Part shown: positions 17,125 to 27,528 of the stretch, in pieces
Position numbering within the stretch: the first letter of the stretch is position 1
Layout of the letters: each line of letters opens with the position of its first letter
Source of the DNA: Lachnospiraceae bacterium
Lineage (GTDB): Bacteria; Bacillota; Clostridia; Lachnospirales; Lachnospiraceae
NCBI GenBank assembly: GCA_014804645.1
Contig: JAAUZI010000014.1
Location: 46,085-110,084 of the forward strand
Direction of reading: 5' to 3'
DNA length: 64,000 nt
The notes under the pieces: model-generated
The model's input: only the letters and a program-made list of their open reading frames with translations
Told to the model about the DNA's origin: nothing
Databases searched by the model: none
Made by a program: the position numbers and the translations under genes

Positions 17125-18519
17125 ATGGACGACAGTGGGCCCACTGCCAGTATAATTTTTGTGATTCTTGTATTGATTGATATGTTTTTCCACGGTTTTG
17201 GCGCGGCGGTGGAACAGCTCAACCCCAAGGATGTGGAGAAAAAGGCCGGGGAGGAGAGAGATCGCCGCTCCCAGCGTCTGCTTAAGATTCTGGAGGATCC
17301 TACCAGGTACGTGAATTCCATGCAGCTGGTCATCACCCTGAACAATGTGGTCATGGGCGGGGTCTATCTGGGAATCTGGCTTAGGGCGGTACGAGATTTT
17401 TTGGCGGGTTTCGCAGAGCGCAGCCTCGCCGGTATTGTGTCGGTTCCACTGGTCGTGATTACTGTTCTCTCCGCGATTCTCACCATGCTGTTCCTGCTGT
17501 ACATATTGCTGACCTTCGGCGTGCTTTTGCCCAAGAAGATCGCCAGGCGTCTGCCGGAAAAATGGGCTTATGCCAGTATCAATGTCGTGTATGTGGTGAT
17601 GAAATTGCTGACTCCCTTCACTGGGCTGGTGACGGTATCCGCCAATTTGGTGCTCAGACTTTTCGGCGCGAAAAATGTGGGAGACGAGGCGGATGTGACC
17701 GAGGAAGAGATTATCAACATGGTCAACGAGGGTCATGAGCAGGGCATTATTCAGGCCAGCGAGGCGGAGATGATATCCAATATTTTTGAGTTTGGCGACA
17801 AGGAAGCCCAGGATATTATGACGCATCGGAACAATATCCTGGCGCTGGACGGCTCCGTGCTGTTGAAGGACGCTCTGGATTTCCTGGCGGAGGGCAAGAA
17901 CAGCCGATACCCGGTGTATGAGGAGAATATGGATCATATAGTGGGTATCCTTTATCTGAAAGACGCTCTGCGGTATCATCATACGGAGGACAAGCTGTAC
18001 TGTAGTATCGGGCAATTGGGTGATCTGCTGCGGGAACCGGTGTACATTCCACAGACCAGGAACATCGACGAGCTGTTCCGGCAGATGCAGTCAAATAAGC
18101 TGCAGATGGTGATCGTGGTGGACGAGTACGGCCAGACTGCCGGACTGGTAACCATGGAGGATATTCTGGAAGAGATTGTGGGCAACATTCTGGACGAGTA
18201 TGACGAGGAGGAGGATTTCATCGAGGAAAAGGGAAATGACGAGTATGTCATTGAGGGGAAGACCCCCCTGGAGGACTTGGAAGAGCGATTCCACATTGCT
18301 TTCCCTGAGACGGATTTCGAGACACTCAACGGCTTTTTGATTGCCAAGATGGACAAGATTCCGGATGAGGACGAGGAGTTTGAGATCTCCGTGGACGGCT
18401 ATCATTTCAAAGTTCTGTCCGTGGAGAACAAGATGATTCACAGTGTGCTGGTGACCAAGCTGCCGGAGGAGACTGCGGCTCAGGAGGAAGAGGGAGCCGT
18501 TGAAGAAGAGGCGCAGTAA
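17125..18519 (+). CDS. CNNM/CorC (hemolysin-C family) membrane protein
   Basis: The 464-aa product has an N-terminal DUF21 transmembrane domain (about 1-190, three to four helices), a CBS-domain pair (about 205-335, with DIMTHRNNILALD and VVDEYGQTAGLVTMEDILEEIVGNI) and a C-terminal CorC_HlyC domain (about 350-440). Members move Mg2+ or other divalent cations, with CBS domains sensing nucleotides. The older name hemolysin is not supported by the sequence. The tail is very acidic (EETAAQEEEGAVEEEA). A promoter lies just upstream, and yebC follows after 32 nt. Confidence 0.92.
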   Translation: MDDSGPTASIIFVILVLIDMFFHGFGAAVEQLNPKDVEKKAGEERDRRSQRLLKILEDPTRYVNSMQLVITLNNVVMGGVYLGIWLRAVRDFLAGFAERSLAGIVSVPLVVITVLSAILTMLFLLYILLTFGVLLPKKIARRLPEKWAYASINVVYVVMKLLTPFTGLVTVSANLVLRLFGAKNVGDEADVTEEEIINMVNEGHEQGIIQASEAEMISNIFEFGDKEAQDIMTHRNNILALDGSVLLKDALDFLAEGKNSRYPVYEENMDHIVGILYLKDALRYHHTEDKLYCSIGQLGDLLREPVYIPQTRNIDELFRQMQSNKLQMVIVVDEYGQTAGLVTMEDILEEIVGNILDEYDEEEDFIEEKGNDEYVIEGKTPLEDLEERFHIAFPETDFETLNGFLIAKMDKIPDEDEEFEISVDGYHFKVLSVENKMIHSVLVTKLPEETAAQEEEGAVEEEAQ

Positions 18520-18551
18520 TACAAGATAATAAAAGATAAGGAGAAAAAAAT

Positions 18552-19280
18552 ATGTCAGGACATTCTAAATTTGCAAATATCAAACATAAGAAAGAGAAAA
18601 ATGATGCGGCAAAGGGTAAGATTTTTACCATTATCGGGCGTGAGATCGCCGTGGCGGTGAAGGAGGGTGGCCCCGACCCGAACAATAATTATAAACTTGC
18701 AACGGTTATTGCCAAGGCCAAGTCCAACAATATGCCCAATGATACCATTGAGCGTGGAATCAAGAAGGCTGCCGGAGATGTGGGCAACGTGAATTATGAG
18801 TATATCACCTACGAGGGTTACGGCCCGGGCGGTACGGCGATCATAGTCGACACACTGACGGACAACAAGAACCGCACCGCCGCCAACGTGAGGAGCGCCT
18901 TTACCAAGGGCCAGGGCAATATCGGAACTCCCGGCTGCGTGTCCTTTATGTTCGACAAAAAGGGACAGATCATCATTGACAGAGAAGAGTGCGATATGGA
19001 GTTTGACGATCTGATGATGGTGGCACTGGATGCGGGAGCGGACGATATCTCAGAGGAGGAGGACAGCTTTGAGATACTCACCGACCCGGACGCATTGGAG
19101 ACGGTGCGCAAGGGATTGGAGGAGGCCGGCGTGCCCATGGTCAGCGCGGAAGTCACCATGCTGCCCCAGAATTATGTGACGCTGTCCGACGAGACGGCCA
19201 TCAAAAATCTCACCAGAATTCTGGATATTCTGGAGGATGACGACGACGTGCAGAATGTATATCACAACTGGGATGAGTAA
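18552..19280 (+). CDS. YebC/PmpR-family (TACO1-like) protein
   Basis: The 242-aa product starts with the hallmark MSGHSKFANIKHKKEKNDAAK and contains the family's GTPGCVSFMFDKKG segment and an acidic C-terminal domain. Members were described as DNA-binding regulators, and more recently as factors helping ribosomes through difficult proline-rich sequences. The sequence alone cannot decide. Length and all landmarks are normal. The start has AAGGAG 8-9 nt upstream. It probably shares a transcript with the upstream CNNM gene and perhaps the glycosyltransferase downstream. Confidence 0.95.
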   Translation: MSGHSKFANIKHKKEKNDAAKGKIFTIIGREIAVAVKEGGPDPNNNYKLATVIAKAKSNNMPNDTIERGIKKAAGDVGNVNYEYITYEGYGPGGTAIIVDTLTDNKNRTAANVRSAFTKGQGNIGTPGCVSFMFDKKGQIIIDREECDMEFDDLMMVALDAGADDISEEEDSFEILTDPDALETVRKGLEEAGVPMVSAEVTMLPQNYVTLSDETAIKNLTRILDILEDDDDVQNVYHNWDE

Positions 19281-19304
19281 GTGTAGACGCAAGGAGGACT
19301 GGTG

Positions 19305-20249
19305 ATGGACAGACTGGCAATTGTTGTCCCCTGTTATAATGAGGAGGAAGTGCTGAAGATAGCTTCCGAGGCTCTGCGGGGGGTACTGGACGATCTGACG
19401 GCCAAGAACAAGATTGCCCCGGACAGTTTTATTCTGTTTGTCAACGACGGCAGCAAGGACAGGACATGGGAGCTGATCGAGGAGGAACACGGCCTGTATC
19501 CCGACCGGGTTCGAGGGGTGAAACTGGCGGGAAATGTGGGGCACCAGTTTGCGCTGACGGCAGGACTTTTAACGGCTATGGAGCGCTGCGATGTGACAGT
19601 TTCCATAGATGCGGATATGCAGGATGATGTGGCTGTGATCGAGGAGATGATAGACAAATTTCACGCGGGGAATGATATTGTGTACGGTGTCCGCAAGGAG
19701 AGGAAGACTGACACCTTTTTCAAGCGCACCACGGCGCAGGCATTCTATAAACTGATGGCCCTGATGGGTGTGAAGACCATATACAACCATGCGGATTTCC
19801 GATTGATGTCCAAGCGGGCGGTAGAACAGTTTTCCCAGTACAGAGAGACCAATCTTTTCCTGCGGGGAATGATGCCGCTGATCGGCTATCAGACCGACAG
19901 CGTCTACTATGACAGAAAGGAAAGGGTGGCGGGAGAATCCAAGTATCCGCTGAAGAAAATGCTGGCGCTGGCATTTAACGGGATTTCCTCTTTCAGTGTA
20001 AAGCCCATCAGCATGATTCTGGGACTTGGTCTTTTCATTATCGTCTGCTCTGTGCTGGCAGCCGTGTACGCCCTTATCTCTTATTTTACCGGCAGAGTGG
20101 TGCCGGGGTGGACTTCGCTGATTCTCTCCATCTGGTTCTTAGGAGGACTGCAGCTGATGGCTGTAGGTATGGTTGGACAGTATATTGGCAAGATCTACAT
20201 GGAGGTGAAACAGCGCCCCCGGTACAATATTGAAAAGATATTGGAGTGA
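19305..20249 (+). CDS. GT2 glycosyltransferase, polyprenyl-phosphate type, with two C-terminal TM helices
   Basis: The 314-aa product has a GT-A domain with VVPCYNEEEVL, FVNDGSKDRTW and SIDADMQDD (the metal-binding DxD-like site), followed by two membrane helices at about 232-255 and 265-290. This is the GtrB/YkcC/dolichol-phosphate-mannose-synthase layout, which loads a sugar onto undecaprenyl phosphate at the inner membrane face. The next gene encodes a polytopic membrane protein that could be the partner transferase or flippase. ATG 19305 is preferred over GTG 19302 because AAGGAGG lies 7 nt upstream. The sugar and acceptor are unknown. Confidence 0.9.
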   Translation: MDRLAIVVPCYNEEEVLKIASEALRGVLDDLTAKNKIAPDSFILFVNDGSKDRTWELIEEEHGLYPDRVRGVKLAGNVGHQFALTAGLLTAMERCDVTVSIDADMQDDVAVIEEMIDKFHAGNDIVYGVRKERKTDTFFKRTTAQAFYKLMALMGVKTIYNHADFRLMSKRAVEQFSQYRETNLFLRGMMPLIGYQTDSVYYDRKERVAGESKYPLKKMLALAFNGISSFSVKPISMILGLGLFIIVCSVLAAVYALISYFTGRVVPGWTSLILSIWFLGGLQLMAVGMVGQYIGKIYMEVKQRPRYNIEKILE

Positions 20250-20284
20250 GGGCCTGGTAAAGGAACAGGAGCAGGAAACGTAGG

Positions 20285-22015
20285 ATGAGTTGTAAGAAGA
20301 ATGCGATAAGCTATGGAATATGGGCGCTGTATCTGATGGTGGTCGGCATTGTACTGTCCTTTATGGGCATGGTTGTCGGCGGACAGAATACAGGCGTTCC
20401 CTATATGGCCTTGATTCTCCTGGCGCTGGCTTTCGGAATCCTTTTTCTGGTTTATTTTCTGGCGAAAAAGATTGTGGACAGCGTTCAGGTCAAGAAGATG
20501 GCTTCTGGCAGAGCGGCCCTGGTAGAGGGGATTCTGGTGGTTCTGTTTCTGCTGGCGGGAATTGCGATGCGGGTCCTGATGATCGGCGACGCAGGGGAGG
20601 AGGCAGCCTACTATGAGGTAGCCAAAGTGACGGAGAGTGGGATGCAGGTCCAGCTGGTGCAAGGCAGTATCTATTACTATCTCTGCCTGCTGAACGGACT
20701 CTTCCGCCTTGTAGGAAATAAGTGGATGGCGGGAATCGTGCTGCAGATTGTGCTGCAGATGATAGGGATAGGGATTGCCTATTTCGCGGTGCGGCGCCTC
20801 TCCGGCAAGGGACCGGCCCTGGTGTCCCTGATGTTTCTGACAATGGCACCCGGCTCTGTCAGGGACGGGATCACTTACTCACCCAAGATGTTGTATTTTT
20901 GCATGTATGTATTGATATTGTTGATTATTGCACAGTATCTGTGGAGGAGCACCCGGCCCGGCGGCAGGGTTCTCACCTGGATATTGGCGGTGATCTGCGG
21001 TGCGCTGGTGGCCTTTGCCGGGTACACGGATATCGTTGGTTTCACTCTGGCAATTCCACTGTGCGGTCTGCCCACGCTGAAACGGGAGCAGAGGGGCATG
21101 GCGCTGTGGGTGGCGCAGTTTCTGCTTTCCATACTGACGATGGCGGGCGTTTTCTGTCTGTTGGTGCAGATGGACAGTGCTATGAGCGGCTCCAGCTTTG
21201 AGCGAGTGCTGGGGGCATGGGGAGCCACCTACGGTCTTAAGGGAGCGGACTACGATTTCTTTTTCCGAGAGGGCGGTTATGAGACGATCCTTTTGATGGT
21301 GTTGATAGCGCTGGGACTATTTACCTTTATGCGACGGAAAAACGAAGAAATGTTCTCACCTTGGATAATGACAGTGTTGTCAATTACATTGATGAGAATA
21401 CTGGGGGTTGTGACTCCCAACATGAATGGCAGCTATCAGATGTATTTTGCCATGACAGGGCTGGCCGGTGTGGCGCTGAGTGAGCTTTTTGTCAGAGACG
21501 GAGGCGTTTCTGCGGAAACTGCCGATGTGCCCGAGGCGATGGTGGACGATTTGGATGAGGAGCATACAGGGCCTGTGCCTGTAAGGTCTGAACAGCCTGT
21601 GATAGGCACATGGCCGCCTCTGGAACCGGTGGCTGCAGCGGATGCGGTCGTTATGGAAGAGCTGGAGCAGCCGCGGAAATCCGAAGAACATGTCCGCCGT
21701 AAATTCCTGAGAAAACAGAAACAACAAGAGCAGACAGATGTGCCGGTATGGGAATCCCTGACGCAGGAGCCTGCGACAGAGCACAGCGAGCCGGAGAATC
21801 CCGCAGTGGAGGTGAAAAAAGATATGACCGAGAAAAAGCAGGAAGAGATTACAATGCAGCAGGAGGAAACCCCCAAACAGGTGCAGTTTATAGAGAACCC
21901 GCTGCCCCTGCCCAAAAAGCATGTGAAGAAGGTTATGGACTATCCCATACAGCCACAGCCGTCCCAGATGCATTATGACATTGAGGTGGACCCCAAGGAC
22001 AATTTCGACTTTTAG
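20285..22015 (+). CDS. Polytopic membrane protein, possible GT-C-type transferase, with long cytoplasmic tail
   Basis: The 576-aa product has roughly ten predicted membrane helices in residues 1-400, then a charged, low-complexity tail of about 175 residues rich in Glu, Gln, Pro and Lys. An acidic residue in the loop after the third helix (EEAAYYEVAKV) and the helix pattern resemble GT-C enzymes that use lipid-linked sugars. It follows a polyprenyl-phosphate GT2 by 35 nt, the usual pairing for sugar transfer to an extracytoplasmic acceptor. The tail, ending in PKDNFDF, is unusual for the family and may bind a cytoplasmic partner. No family name is certain. Confidence 0.7.
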   Translation: MSCKKNAISYGIWALYLMVVGIVLSFMGMVVGGQNTGVPYMALILLALAFGILFLVYFLAKKIVDSVQVKKMASGRAALVEGILVVLFLLAGIAMRVLMIGDAGEEAAYYEVAKVTESGMQVQLVQGSIYYYLCLLNGLFRLVGNKWMAGIVLQIVLQMIGIGIAYFAVRRLSGKGPALVSLMFLTMAPGSVRDGITYSPKMLYFCMYVLILLIIAQYLWRSTRPGGRVLTWILAVICGALVAFAGYTDIVGFTLAIPLCGLPTLKREQRGMALWVAQFLLSILTMAGVFCLLVQMDSAMSGSSFERVLGAWGATYGLKGADYDFFFREGGYETILLMVLIALGLFTFMRRKNEEMFSPWIMTVLSITLMRILGVVTPNMNGSYQMYFAMTGLAGVALSELFVRDGGVSAETADVPEAMVDDLDEEHTGPVPVRSEQPVIGTWPPLEPVAAADAVVMEELEQPRKSEEHVRRKFLRKQKQQEQTDVPVWESLTQEPATEHSEPENPAVEVKKDMTEKKQEEITMQQEETPKQVQFIENPLPLPKKHVKKVMDYPIQPQPSQMHYDIEVDPKDNFDF

Positions 22016-22087
22016 CAGACATGGTTTTTGGCGTGAGCAGACGATAACTTTGTTTCGGAAGAATGAAAACCGCATATCTGGTTACGA

Positions 22088-22118
22088 TAAGAGAAGAACC
22101 GTGATGGTTCTTTTCTTA
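22088..22118 (+). terminator. Hairpin terminator before tepA
   Basis: TAAGAGAAGAACC (22088-22100) and GGTTCTTTTCTTA (22106-22118) form a 13-bp stem with one G-U pair and a GTGAT loop. The U-rich right arm serves as the release tract. Confidence 0.7.
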
Positions 22119-22144
22119 AGTTATCCAGAGATTGGGGGATCATT

Positions 22145-22858
22145 ATGAGCGACGAAAACAAACGCATTGAGGAAGAAGAGCATCGGGATGAGCGCATTGA
22201 GAAGACAGGGCAGTTGACCCTAAACCAGAATGCGGATCACAAAAATATCCACCTGTTGTCCATAATTGGTGAGATCGAGGGACACGACAATCTTTCCGGT
22301 AATTCCAAAACCACAAAATATGAACATATTCTGCCCCAGCTGGCGGCCATAGAGGACAGCCGGGAGATCGACGGTGTGCTGGTGATTCTGAACACCATGG
22401 GCGGGGACGTGGAGGCGGGGCTTGCCATAGCCGAGATGTTGGCCTCTCTGAGTAAACCCACCGTTTCCCTGGTGCTGGGCGGCAGCCATTCCATCGGGGT
22501 TCCCATTGCCGTCAGCACCAGGTACTCCTTTATCGTGCCCACGGGCACCATGGTGATCCATCCGGTGCGCATGAACGGTACGGTTATCGGGGTGCCTCAG
22601 ACCTTCGACTATTTTAAGCAGATTCAGGACCGCATCACCGGCTTTGTCTGCAGTCACTGCCGGATTGGCAAGAAACGTCTGGAGGAGTTGATGATGGAGA
22701 CTGGAATGCTCACCAAGGACGTGGGTACCATATTGGTGGGGCAGGAGGCAGTCAAAATGGGTATTATCAATGAGGTGGGCGGCATAGACAGGGCAGTTGG
22801 CAAGCTCCATGAACTGATGAGAGAGAGGGATGCCAAAAATAAAGATGAAACAAATTAA
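22145..22858 (+). CDS. tepA: ClpP-class serine protease TepA
   Basis: The 237-aa product has a crotonase/ClpP fold. ILNTMGGDVEAGLAIAEML precedes the nucleophile region GGSHSIGVP (Ser116 aligns with the ClpP serine) and His139 in VIHPVRMNG. TepA of Bacillus was reported as a cytoplasmic protease helping secretion and forespore development, encoded next to spoIIIE. The same order is kept here, with an ftsK/spoIIIE gene immediately downstream. The first 25 residues are highly charged and likely disordered. GGGGGAT precedes the ATG. A hairpin terminator lies upstream, so a promoter between 22118 and 22145 or read-through must drive it; none is clear. Confidence 0.9.
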   Translation: MSDENKRIEEEEHRDERIEKTGQLTLNQNADHKNIHLLSIIGEIEGHDNLSGNSKTTKYEHILPQLAAIEDSREIDGVLVILNTMGGDVEAGLAIAEMLASLSKPTVSLVLGGSHSIGVPIAVSTRYSFIVPTGTMVIHPVRMNGTVIGVPQTFDYFKQIQDRITGFVCSHCRIGKKRLEELMMETGMLTKDVGTILVGQEAVKMGIINEVGGIDRAVGKLHELMRERDAKNKDETN

Positions 22859-22861
22859 AGG

Positions 22862-22890
22862 ATGACAAGCGGGGCAGAAAATGCTATAAT
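22862..22890 (+). promoter_or_regulatory. Promoter of ftsK/spoIIIE
   Basis: ATGACA (22862-22867), a 17-bp spacer and TATAAT (22885-22890) start only 3 nt after the tepA stop. It suggests that ftsK has its own promoter. Confidence 0.7.
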
Positions 22891-22958
22891 ATTATTTGAT
22901 TGTTCGGAGCCGAAAACACAGGCTCCGGACCCCCGACAGGAAAAAGGAGTACGATGAG

Positions 22959-25799
22959 ATGGCAAATTCATCAGGCAGAAGGACATCCTCTTCGGCAGGC
23001 GGACGCGGCGGCAAAAAGACGTCCGGCTCCGGAAGGAAGGGAAATGCCCCTACATATGATTACGAGAAGGAAAGTGAACTGCTGCATGAGATAGGTCTGA
23101 TTATTTTATTCATCGCTATGGTGATTTTGTTTTTGTGCAATTTTGGCATTATCGGTCCGGTTGGCAATGCGATCAGCGGGTTTTTGTTCGGCTTATTCGG
23201 CCTGACGGCCTATGCGGTGCCGGTGCTTTTGTTTGTGGCGGTGTCTTTTTGGTACGCCAACTCCGGCAATCCCAACGCCCTGCGCAAGCTGATATCGGGC
23301 ATTGTGCTGTTCTTGATGATCGGCGTGGTATGCGAGCTTTTTGCGAAGAATATTCTGTCCATGGAAAAATATGATTTAAAACAGATTTACGAGACGGCGC
23401 GTGAGAGCCGGATTGGCGGCGGCGTAATCGGCGGAAGCCTGGCCTATCTGCTGCACCACTATCTGGAGACCATAGGTACCGTGCTGGTGGTGCTGCTCTG
23501 CGGCGCAATCAGCTTTATTCTGATGACGGAGCGCTCCCTGATCAGCGGCGTCAAAAACGGCGGTTCCAGAATGCTGGAGCGCACCAGAGAGGACAGTGAG
23601 CGCAGGAGAGAGTATGTAAAGCAGCGGCGGGAGGAGCAGGAGGAGGCTTATCTCAGCCGCAGGGAGCAGCGCCGGGAAGCGGACAGGCTCCGTCGGGAAC
23701 AGCAGGAGGAGACCAGGATCAGACGCGAGGAGGAACGGCGTCAGAGGGCGTTGGAGAAGGAGAGCGGCAGACAACAGCGCCGTGAGGAGAGAGAGACGGA
23801 AAAGATTCTGCGCATGGACAGAAAGGTGTCCGGCGTGATTTTGGACACGGCTATTTCCCGCGAGAACGAGGAGCGCAGGCGCGACGATATCCACGAAATC
23901 ATGTGGAACGAGGACGCGGAGGAGTACAGCGTTTTGGAAACGGCGGACAGTGTGGATCAGCAGCCGGGGGAGACAGGGAAAAAGCCCGCCGGCAGTGTTT
24001 TTGATTTTGACAACATCCGCATTCGCAGCATGCATCAGCTGACGATTGACGAGGCGGCGGAGGAAGAGGAGCCGGAACAGTTTTATTCCACTCTGGAGCC
24101 TGAACCCACAGCGCCAGTGAACCCTTTTCGCGGCGGTTTCTCGGATGTGGCCGAGCCCCTGCGGGGCGAAAGCGTGCGAGAGACGGCGGAGCAGGATATC
24201 AGGATTCACAGGGAGGATATTCCAGAGCCGCCCCAGCAGCGCAGTAAACCTGTTGCCCGTCTGAAGGAGACGGCGGGGAGCCAGGACGCTGTGACACAAC
24301 AGATCAACAAAGATATGCAGAGCGCAGAGCCCAGGCCGCCGAAGAAATATATGTTTCCTCCCCTGTCCATGCTTCAGAAGGGCAAGAGCGGGAGCGGCGA
24401 TTCAACCCAGGAACTGAAGGAGACGGCCATGCGCCTGCAGCAGACACTGGAGAACTTTGGCGTCAGAGTCACTATCACCGACATCAGTCAGGGGCCCAGC
24501 GTGACCCGGTACGAGCTGCAGCCGGAGCAGGGAGTCAAGGTCAGTAAGATCGTAGGACTCACCGACGATATCAAACTGAATCTTGCGGCCACGGACATCC
24601 GTATTGAGGCGCCGATTCCGGGCAAGGCCGCCATTGGCATTGAGGTACCCAACAAGGAGAACATGGCGGTGGCGTTGCGGGATCTGCTTGAGAGCAAGGA
24701 GTTCAAGGATTTTTCCTCCAACCTGGCCTTTGCCGTGGGCAAGGATATCGGCGGGCAGACGGTGGTAGCCGACATAGCCAAAATGCCCCACATGCTGATT
24801 GCGGGAGCTACCGGCTCCGGCAAGTCCGTATGTATCAACACTTTGATAATGAGTATTCTGTACAAGGCTCACCCGGACGATGTGAAACTGATAATGGTTG
24901 ACCCCAAGGTGGTGGAGTTGAGCGTGTACAATGGCATTCCCCATCTGCTGATTCCGGTGGTGACGGACCCTAAGAAAGCGTCCGCTGCTCTGCACTGGGG
25001 CGTGGCGGAGATGACGGAGCGCTACAAAAAGTTTGCGGACTACAATGTCCGTGACCTGAAGGGATACAACAAAAAGGTGGAGTCCATGCGGGAGGGCGGC
25101 GATGACGAGGCGCCGGCCCAAATGCCGCAGATAGTGATTATCGTGGACGAGCTGGCGGATCTGATGATGGTGTCTCCCGGCGAGGTGGAGGAGTCCATCT
25201 GTCGTCTGGCACAGCTGGCCAGAGCGGCGGGCATTCATCTGATTATAGCGACCCAGCGGCCCAGTGTAGATGTTATCACCGGCCTGATTAAGGCCAATAT
25301 GCCCAGCCGGGTGGCGTTCTCCGTGTCGAGCGGCGTTGATTCCCGCACCATTCTGGATATGAACGGAGCCGAAAAATTGCTGGGCAAGGGCGACATGCTC
25401 TTTTATCCCCAGGGATATTCCAAACCGGCCCGAATCCAGGGCGCTTTCGTGTCCGACAAGGAAGTGTCGGATGTGGTGGATTTCCTGAAAAATCAGGCTC
25501 TGGGCAACACCTATGCGTCCGATGTGGAGGAACAGCTCAAGAGTATCGGTTCCTCCGGCGGTGGAGCAGGAGGCGGCGACGAGAGAGACGAGTACTTTGA
25601 GGAGGCGGGCCGCTTTATCATCGACAAGGATAAGGCATCCATCGGTATGCTGCAGCGGGCTTTCAAGATCGGATTTAACCGGGCAGCCCGGATTATGGAG
25701 CAGCTTCACGACTATGGCGTTGTGGGCGAGGAGGAGGGCACCAAGCCCCGCAAGATTCTGATGAGCGCAGAGGAGTTTGAGCAGCTGCTGGAAGAGTAG
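22959..25799 (+). CDS. ftsK: DNA translocase FtsK/SpoIIIE
   Basis: The 946-aa product has four membrane helices within residues about 35-180 and a long Arg/Glu-rich linker at about 190-450. The motor domain carries Walker A GATGSGKS at 616-623 and Walker B IVIIVDELADLMM around 725-737. A C-terminal winged-helix gamma domain (DKDKASIGMLQRAFKIGFNR) reads orienting DNA sequences. It pumps chromosomal DNA through the division or sporulation septum. ATG 22959 is chosen because AAGGAG lies 9 nt upstream; a longer frame would need a TTG start overlapping the promoter. The linker is one of the most compositionally biased stretches in the window. Confidence 0.95.
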   Translation: MANSSGRRTSSSAGGRGGKKTSGSGRKGNAPTYDYEKESELLHEIGLIILFIAMVILFLCNFGIIGPVGNAISGFLFGLFGLTAYAVPVLLFVAVSFWYANSGNPNALRKLISGIVLFLMIGVVCELFAKNILSMEKYDLKQIYETARESRIGGGVIGGSLAYLLHHYLETIGTVLVVLLCGAISFILMTERSLISGVKNGGSRMLERTREDSERRREYVKQRREEQEEAYLSRREQRREADRLRREQQEETRIRREEERRQRALEKESGRQQRREERETEKILRMDRKVSGVILDTAISRENEERRRDDIHEIMWNEDAEEYSVLETADSVDQQPGETGKKPAGSVFDFDNIRIRSMHQLTIDEAAEEEEPEQFYSTLEPEPTAPVNPFRGGFSDVAEPLRGESVRETAEQDIRIHREDIPEPPQQRSKPVARLKETAGSQDAVTQQINKDMQSAEPRPPKKYMFPPLSMLQKGKSGSGDSTQELKETAMRLQQTLENFGVRVTITDISQGPSVTRYELQPEQGVKVSKIVGLTDDIKLNLAATDIRIEAPIPGKAAIGIEVPNKENMAVALRDLLESKEFKDFSSNLAFAVGKDIGGQTVVADIAKMPHMLIAGATGSGKSVCINTLIMSILYKAHPDDVKLIMVDPKVVELSVYNGIPHLLIPVVTDPKKASAALHWGVAEMTERYKKFADYNVRDLKGYNKKVESMREGGDDEAPAQMPQIVIIVDELADLMMVSPGEVEESICRLAQLARAAGIHLIIATQRPSVDVITGLIKANMPSRVAFSVSSGVDSRTILDMNGAEKLLGKGDMLFYPQGYSKPARIQGAFVSDKEVSDVVDFLKNQALGNTYASDVEEQLKSIGSSGGGAGGGDERDEYFEEAGRFIIDKDKASIGMLQRAFKIGFNRAARIMEQLHDYGVVGEEEGTKPRKILMSAEEFEQLLEE

Positions 25800-25832
25800 C
25801 AGGGCTTATGCGATAGAAGAAGGAGACAGACA

Positions 25833-27503
25833 ATGAAAACGGATATTCAGATCGCACAGGAGGCAGCGCTGGAACCCGTCACTCTGGTTGCGGAGCGCAT
25901 GGGCATTCCGGAGGAAGAGCTGGAACTGTACGGCAGATATAAGGCCAAGATTTCTGATACATATCTGGGGCAGATTCAGGAACGGCCCGACGGCAAGCTG
26001 ATTTTGGTGACGGCAATCAATCCCACTCCCGCAGGTGAGGGAAAAACCACAGTCACGGTGGGATTGGGGGAGGCCTTTGGAAAGCTGGGAAAAAAAGCGG
26101 TGATTGCTCTGCGTGAGCCATCCCTCGGCCCCTGTTTCGGGATCAAGGGCGGGGCCGCCGGTGGGGGCTATGCCCAGGTGGTGCCCATGGAGGATCTGAA
26201 TCTGCATTTCACCGGAGATTTTCACGCCATTACCAGCGCCAACAATCTGCTGGCGGCGCTGCTGGACAACCATATACAGCAGGGCAATGAGTTACAGATC
26301 GACACCCGGCAGGTGGTTTGGAAACGCTGTCTGGATATGAATGACAGAGTGCTGCGCAATATTGTGGTGGGAATGGGAACCAAGGCGGACGGCGTAGTCA
26401 GAGAGGATCATTTTGTGATTACGGTGGCCTCGGAGATCATGGCTATTTTATGTCTGGCCTCGGATATGAGAGATCTGAAAGAGCGGCTCTCCCGGATCGT
26501 GGTGGCATATAACTATGCGGGAGAACCGGTGACGGCAGGGCAGCTGCAGGCCGTGGGAGCCATGGCGGCGCTGCTAAAGGATGCCCTCAAGCCCAACCTG
26601 ATTCAGACCCTGGAACATACGCCGGCACTGGTACACGGCGGTCCCTTTGCCAACATTGCCCACGGCTGCAACTCCATTATCGCCACCAGGGCAGCTCTCA
26701 AGATGGCGGATTACTGTATTACGGAGGCCGGTTTTGGAGCTGATCTGGGAGCGGAGAAATTTTTTGATATCAAATGCCGTGAGGCGGGACTGGCGCCGGA
26801 CGCGGTGGTGCTGGTAGCTACCGTCAGGGCGTTGAAATACAATGGCGGCGTTCCCAAGAGCGAGCTTTCCACAGAGAATCTGACTGCCCTCAAGGAGGGG
26901 ATCGTCAACCTGGAGAAACATATTGAAAATCTGCAGAAATATGGAGTGCCCGTAGTGGTGGCCCTGAATGCCTTTACGGCGGATACGGAGGCGGAGATCG
27001 ACTACGTGAAACAGTTCTGTCAGGAGAGAGGCTGTGAGTTTGCCCTGGCCAGAGTGTGGGAGCAGGGCGGTCAAGGCGGCGTGGAGCTGGCGGAGAAGGT
27101 TCTGCAGACTCTGGAGCAGAAGGAGAGCCATTTCCGGTTGCTCTATGAGGACAGTCTGCCCCTGCAGGACAAGATCATCCGTGTGGCAAAGGAGATTTAT
27201 GGAGCCGGTAAAGTGAATTTTGCCCCCGCGGTGATAAAGCAGCTTAAACGTCTGGAGGAACTGGGCTATGGACAGCTGCCGGTATGTATGGCAAAGACGC
27301 AGTACTCTCTGTCGGACGACGCCACACTGCTGGGAAGGCCGAAGGATTTTGAGATGAACATCCGGGAGGCGTATGTGTCTGCCGGGGCAGGATTTGTGGT
27401 GGTGCTGACGGGTACGGTGGTGACGATGCCCGGGTTGTCCAAGAGTCCCGCAGCCTATGGGATCGACGTGAATGATGAGGGGATGATTACCGGACTGTTT
27501 TAG
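25833..27503 (+). CDS. fhs: Formate-tetrahydrofolate ligase
   Basis: The 556-aa product has the usual length. The ATP site is TPAGEGKTT at 65-73, with [22 protein letters not shown] and [18 protein letters not shown] as signature segments. It makes 10-formyl-THF from formate, ATP and THF. It sits 25 nt before folD, which interconverts the product, so the pair feeds purine synthesis and formylmethionine and could form the methyl-branch entry of the Wood-Ljungdahl pathway. No other genes of that pathway are in the window. AGAAGGAGA precedes the ATG. Confidence 0.97.
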   Translation: MKTDIQIAQEAALEPVTLVAERMGIPEEELELYGRYKAKISDTYLGQIQERPDGKLILVTAINPTPAGEGKTTVTVGLGEAFGKLGKKAVIALREPSLGPCFGIKGGAAGGGYAQVVPMEDLNLHFTGDFHAITSANNLLAALLDNHIQQGNELQIDTRQVVWKRCLDMNDRVLRNIVVGMGTKADGVVREDHFVITVASEIMAILCLASDMRDLKERLSRIVVAYNYAGEPVTAGQLQAVGAMAALLKDALKPNLIQTLEHTPALVHGGPFANIAHGCNSIIATRAALKMADYCITEAGFGADLGAEKFFDIKCREAGLAPDAVVLVATVRALKYNGGVPKSELSTENLTALKEGIVNLEKHIENLQKYGVPVVVALNAFTADTEAEIDYVKQFCQERGCEFALARVWEQGGQGGVELAEKVLQTLEQKESHFRLLYEDSLPLQDKIIRVAKEIYGAGKVNFAPAVIKQLKRLEELGYGQLPVCMAKTQYSLSDDATLLGRPKDFEMNIREAYVSAGAGFVVVLTGTVVTMPGLSKSPAAYGIDVNDEGMITGLF

Positions 27504-27528
27504 AGGAGAGCGAGGGAAAGAGTTAGGA

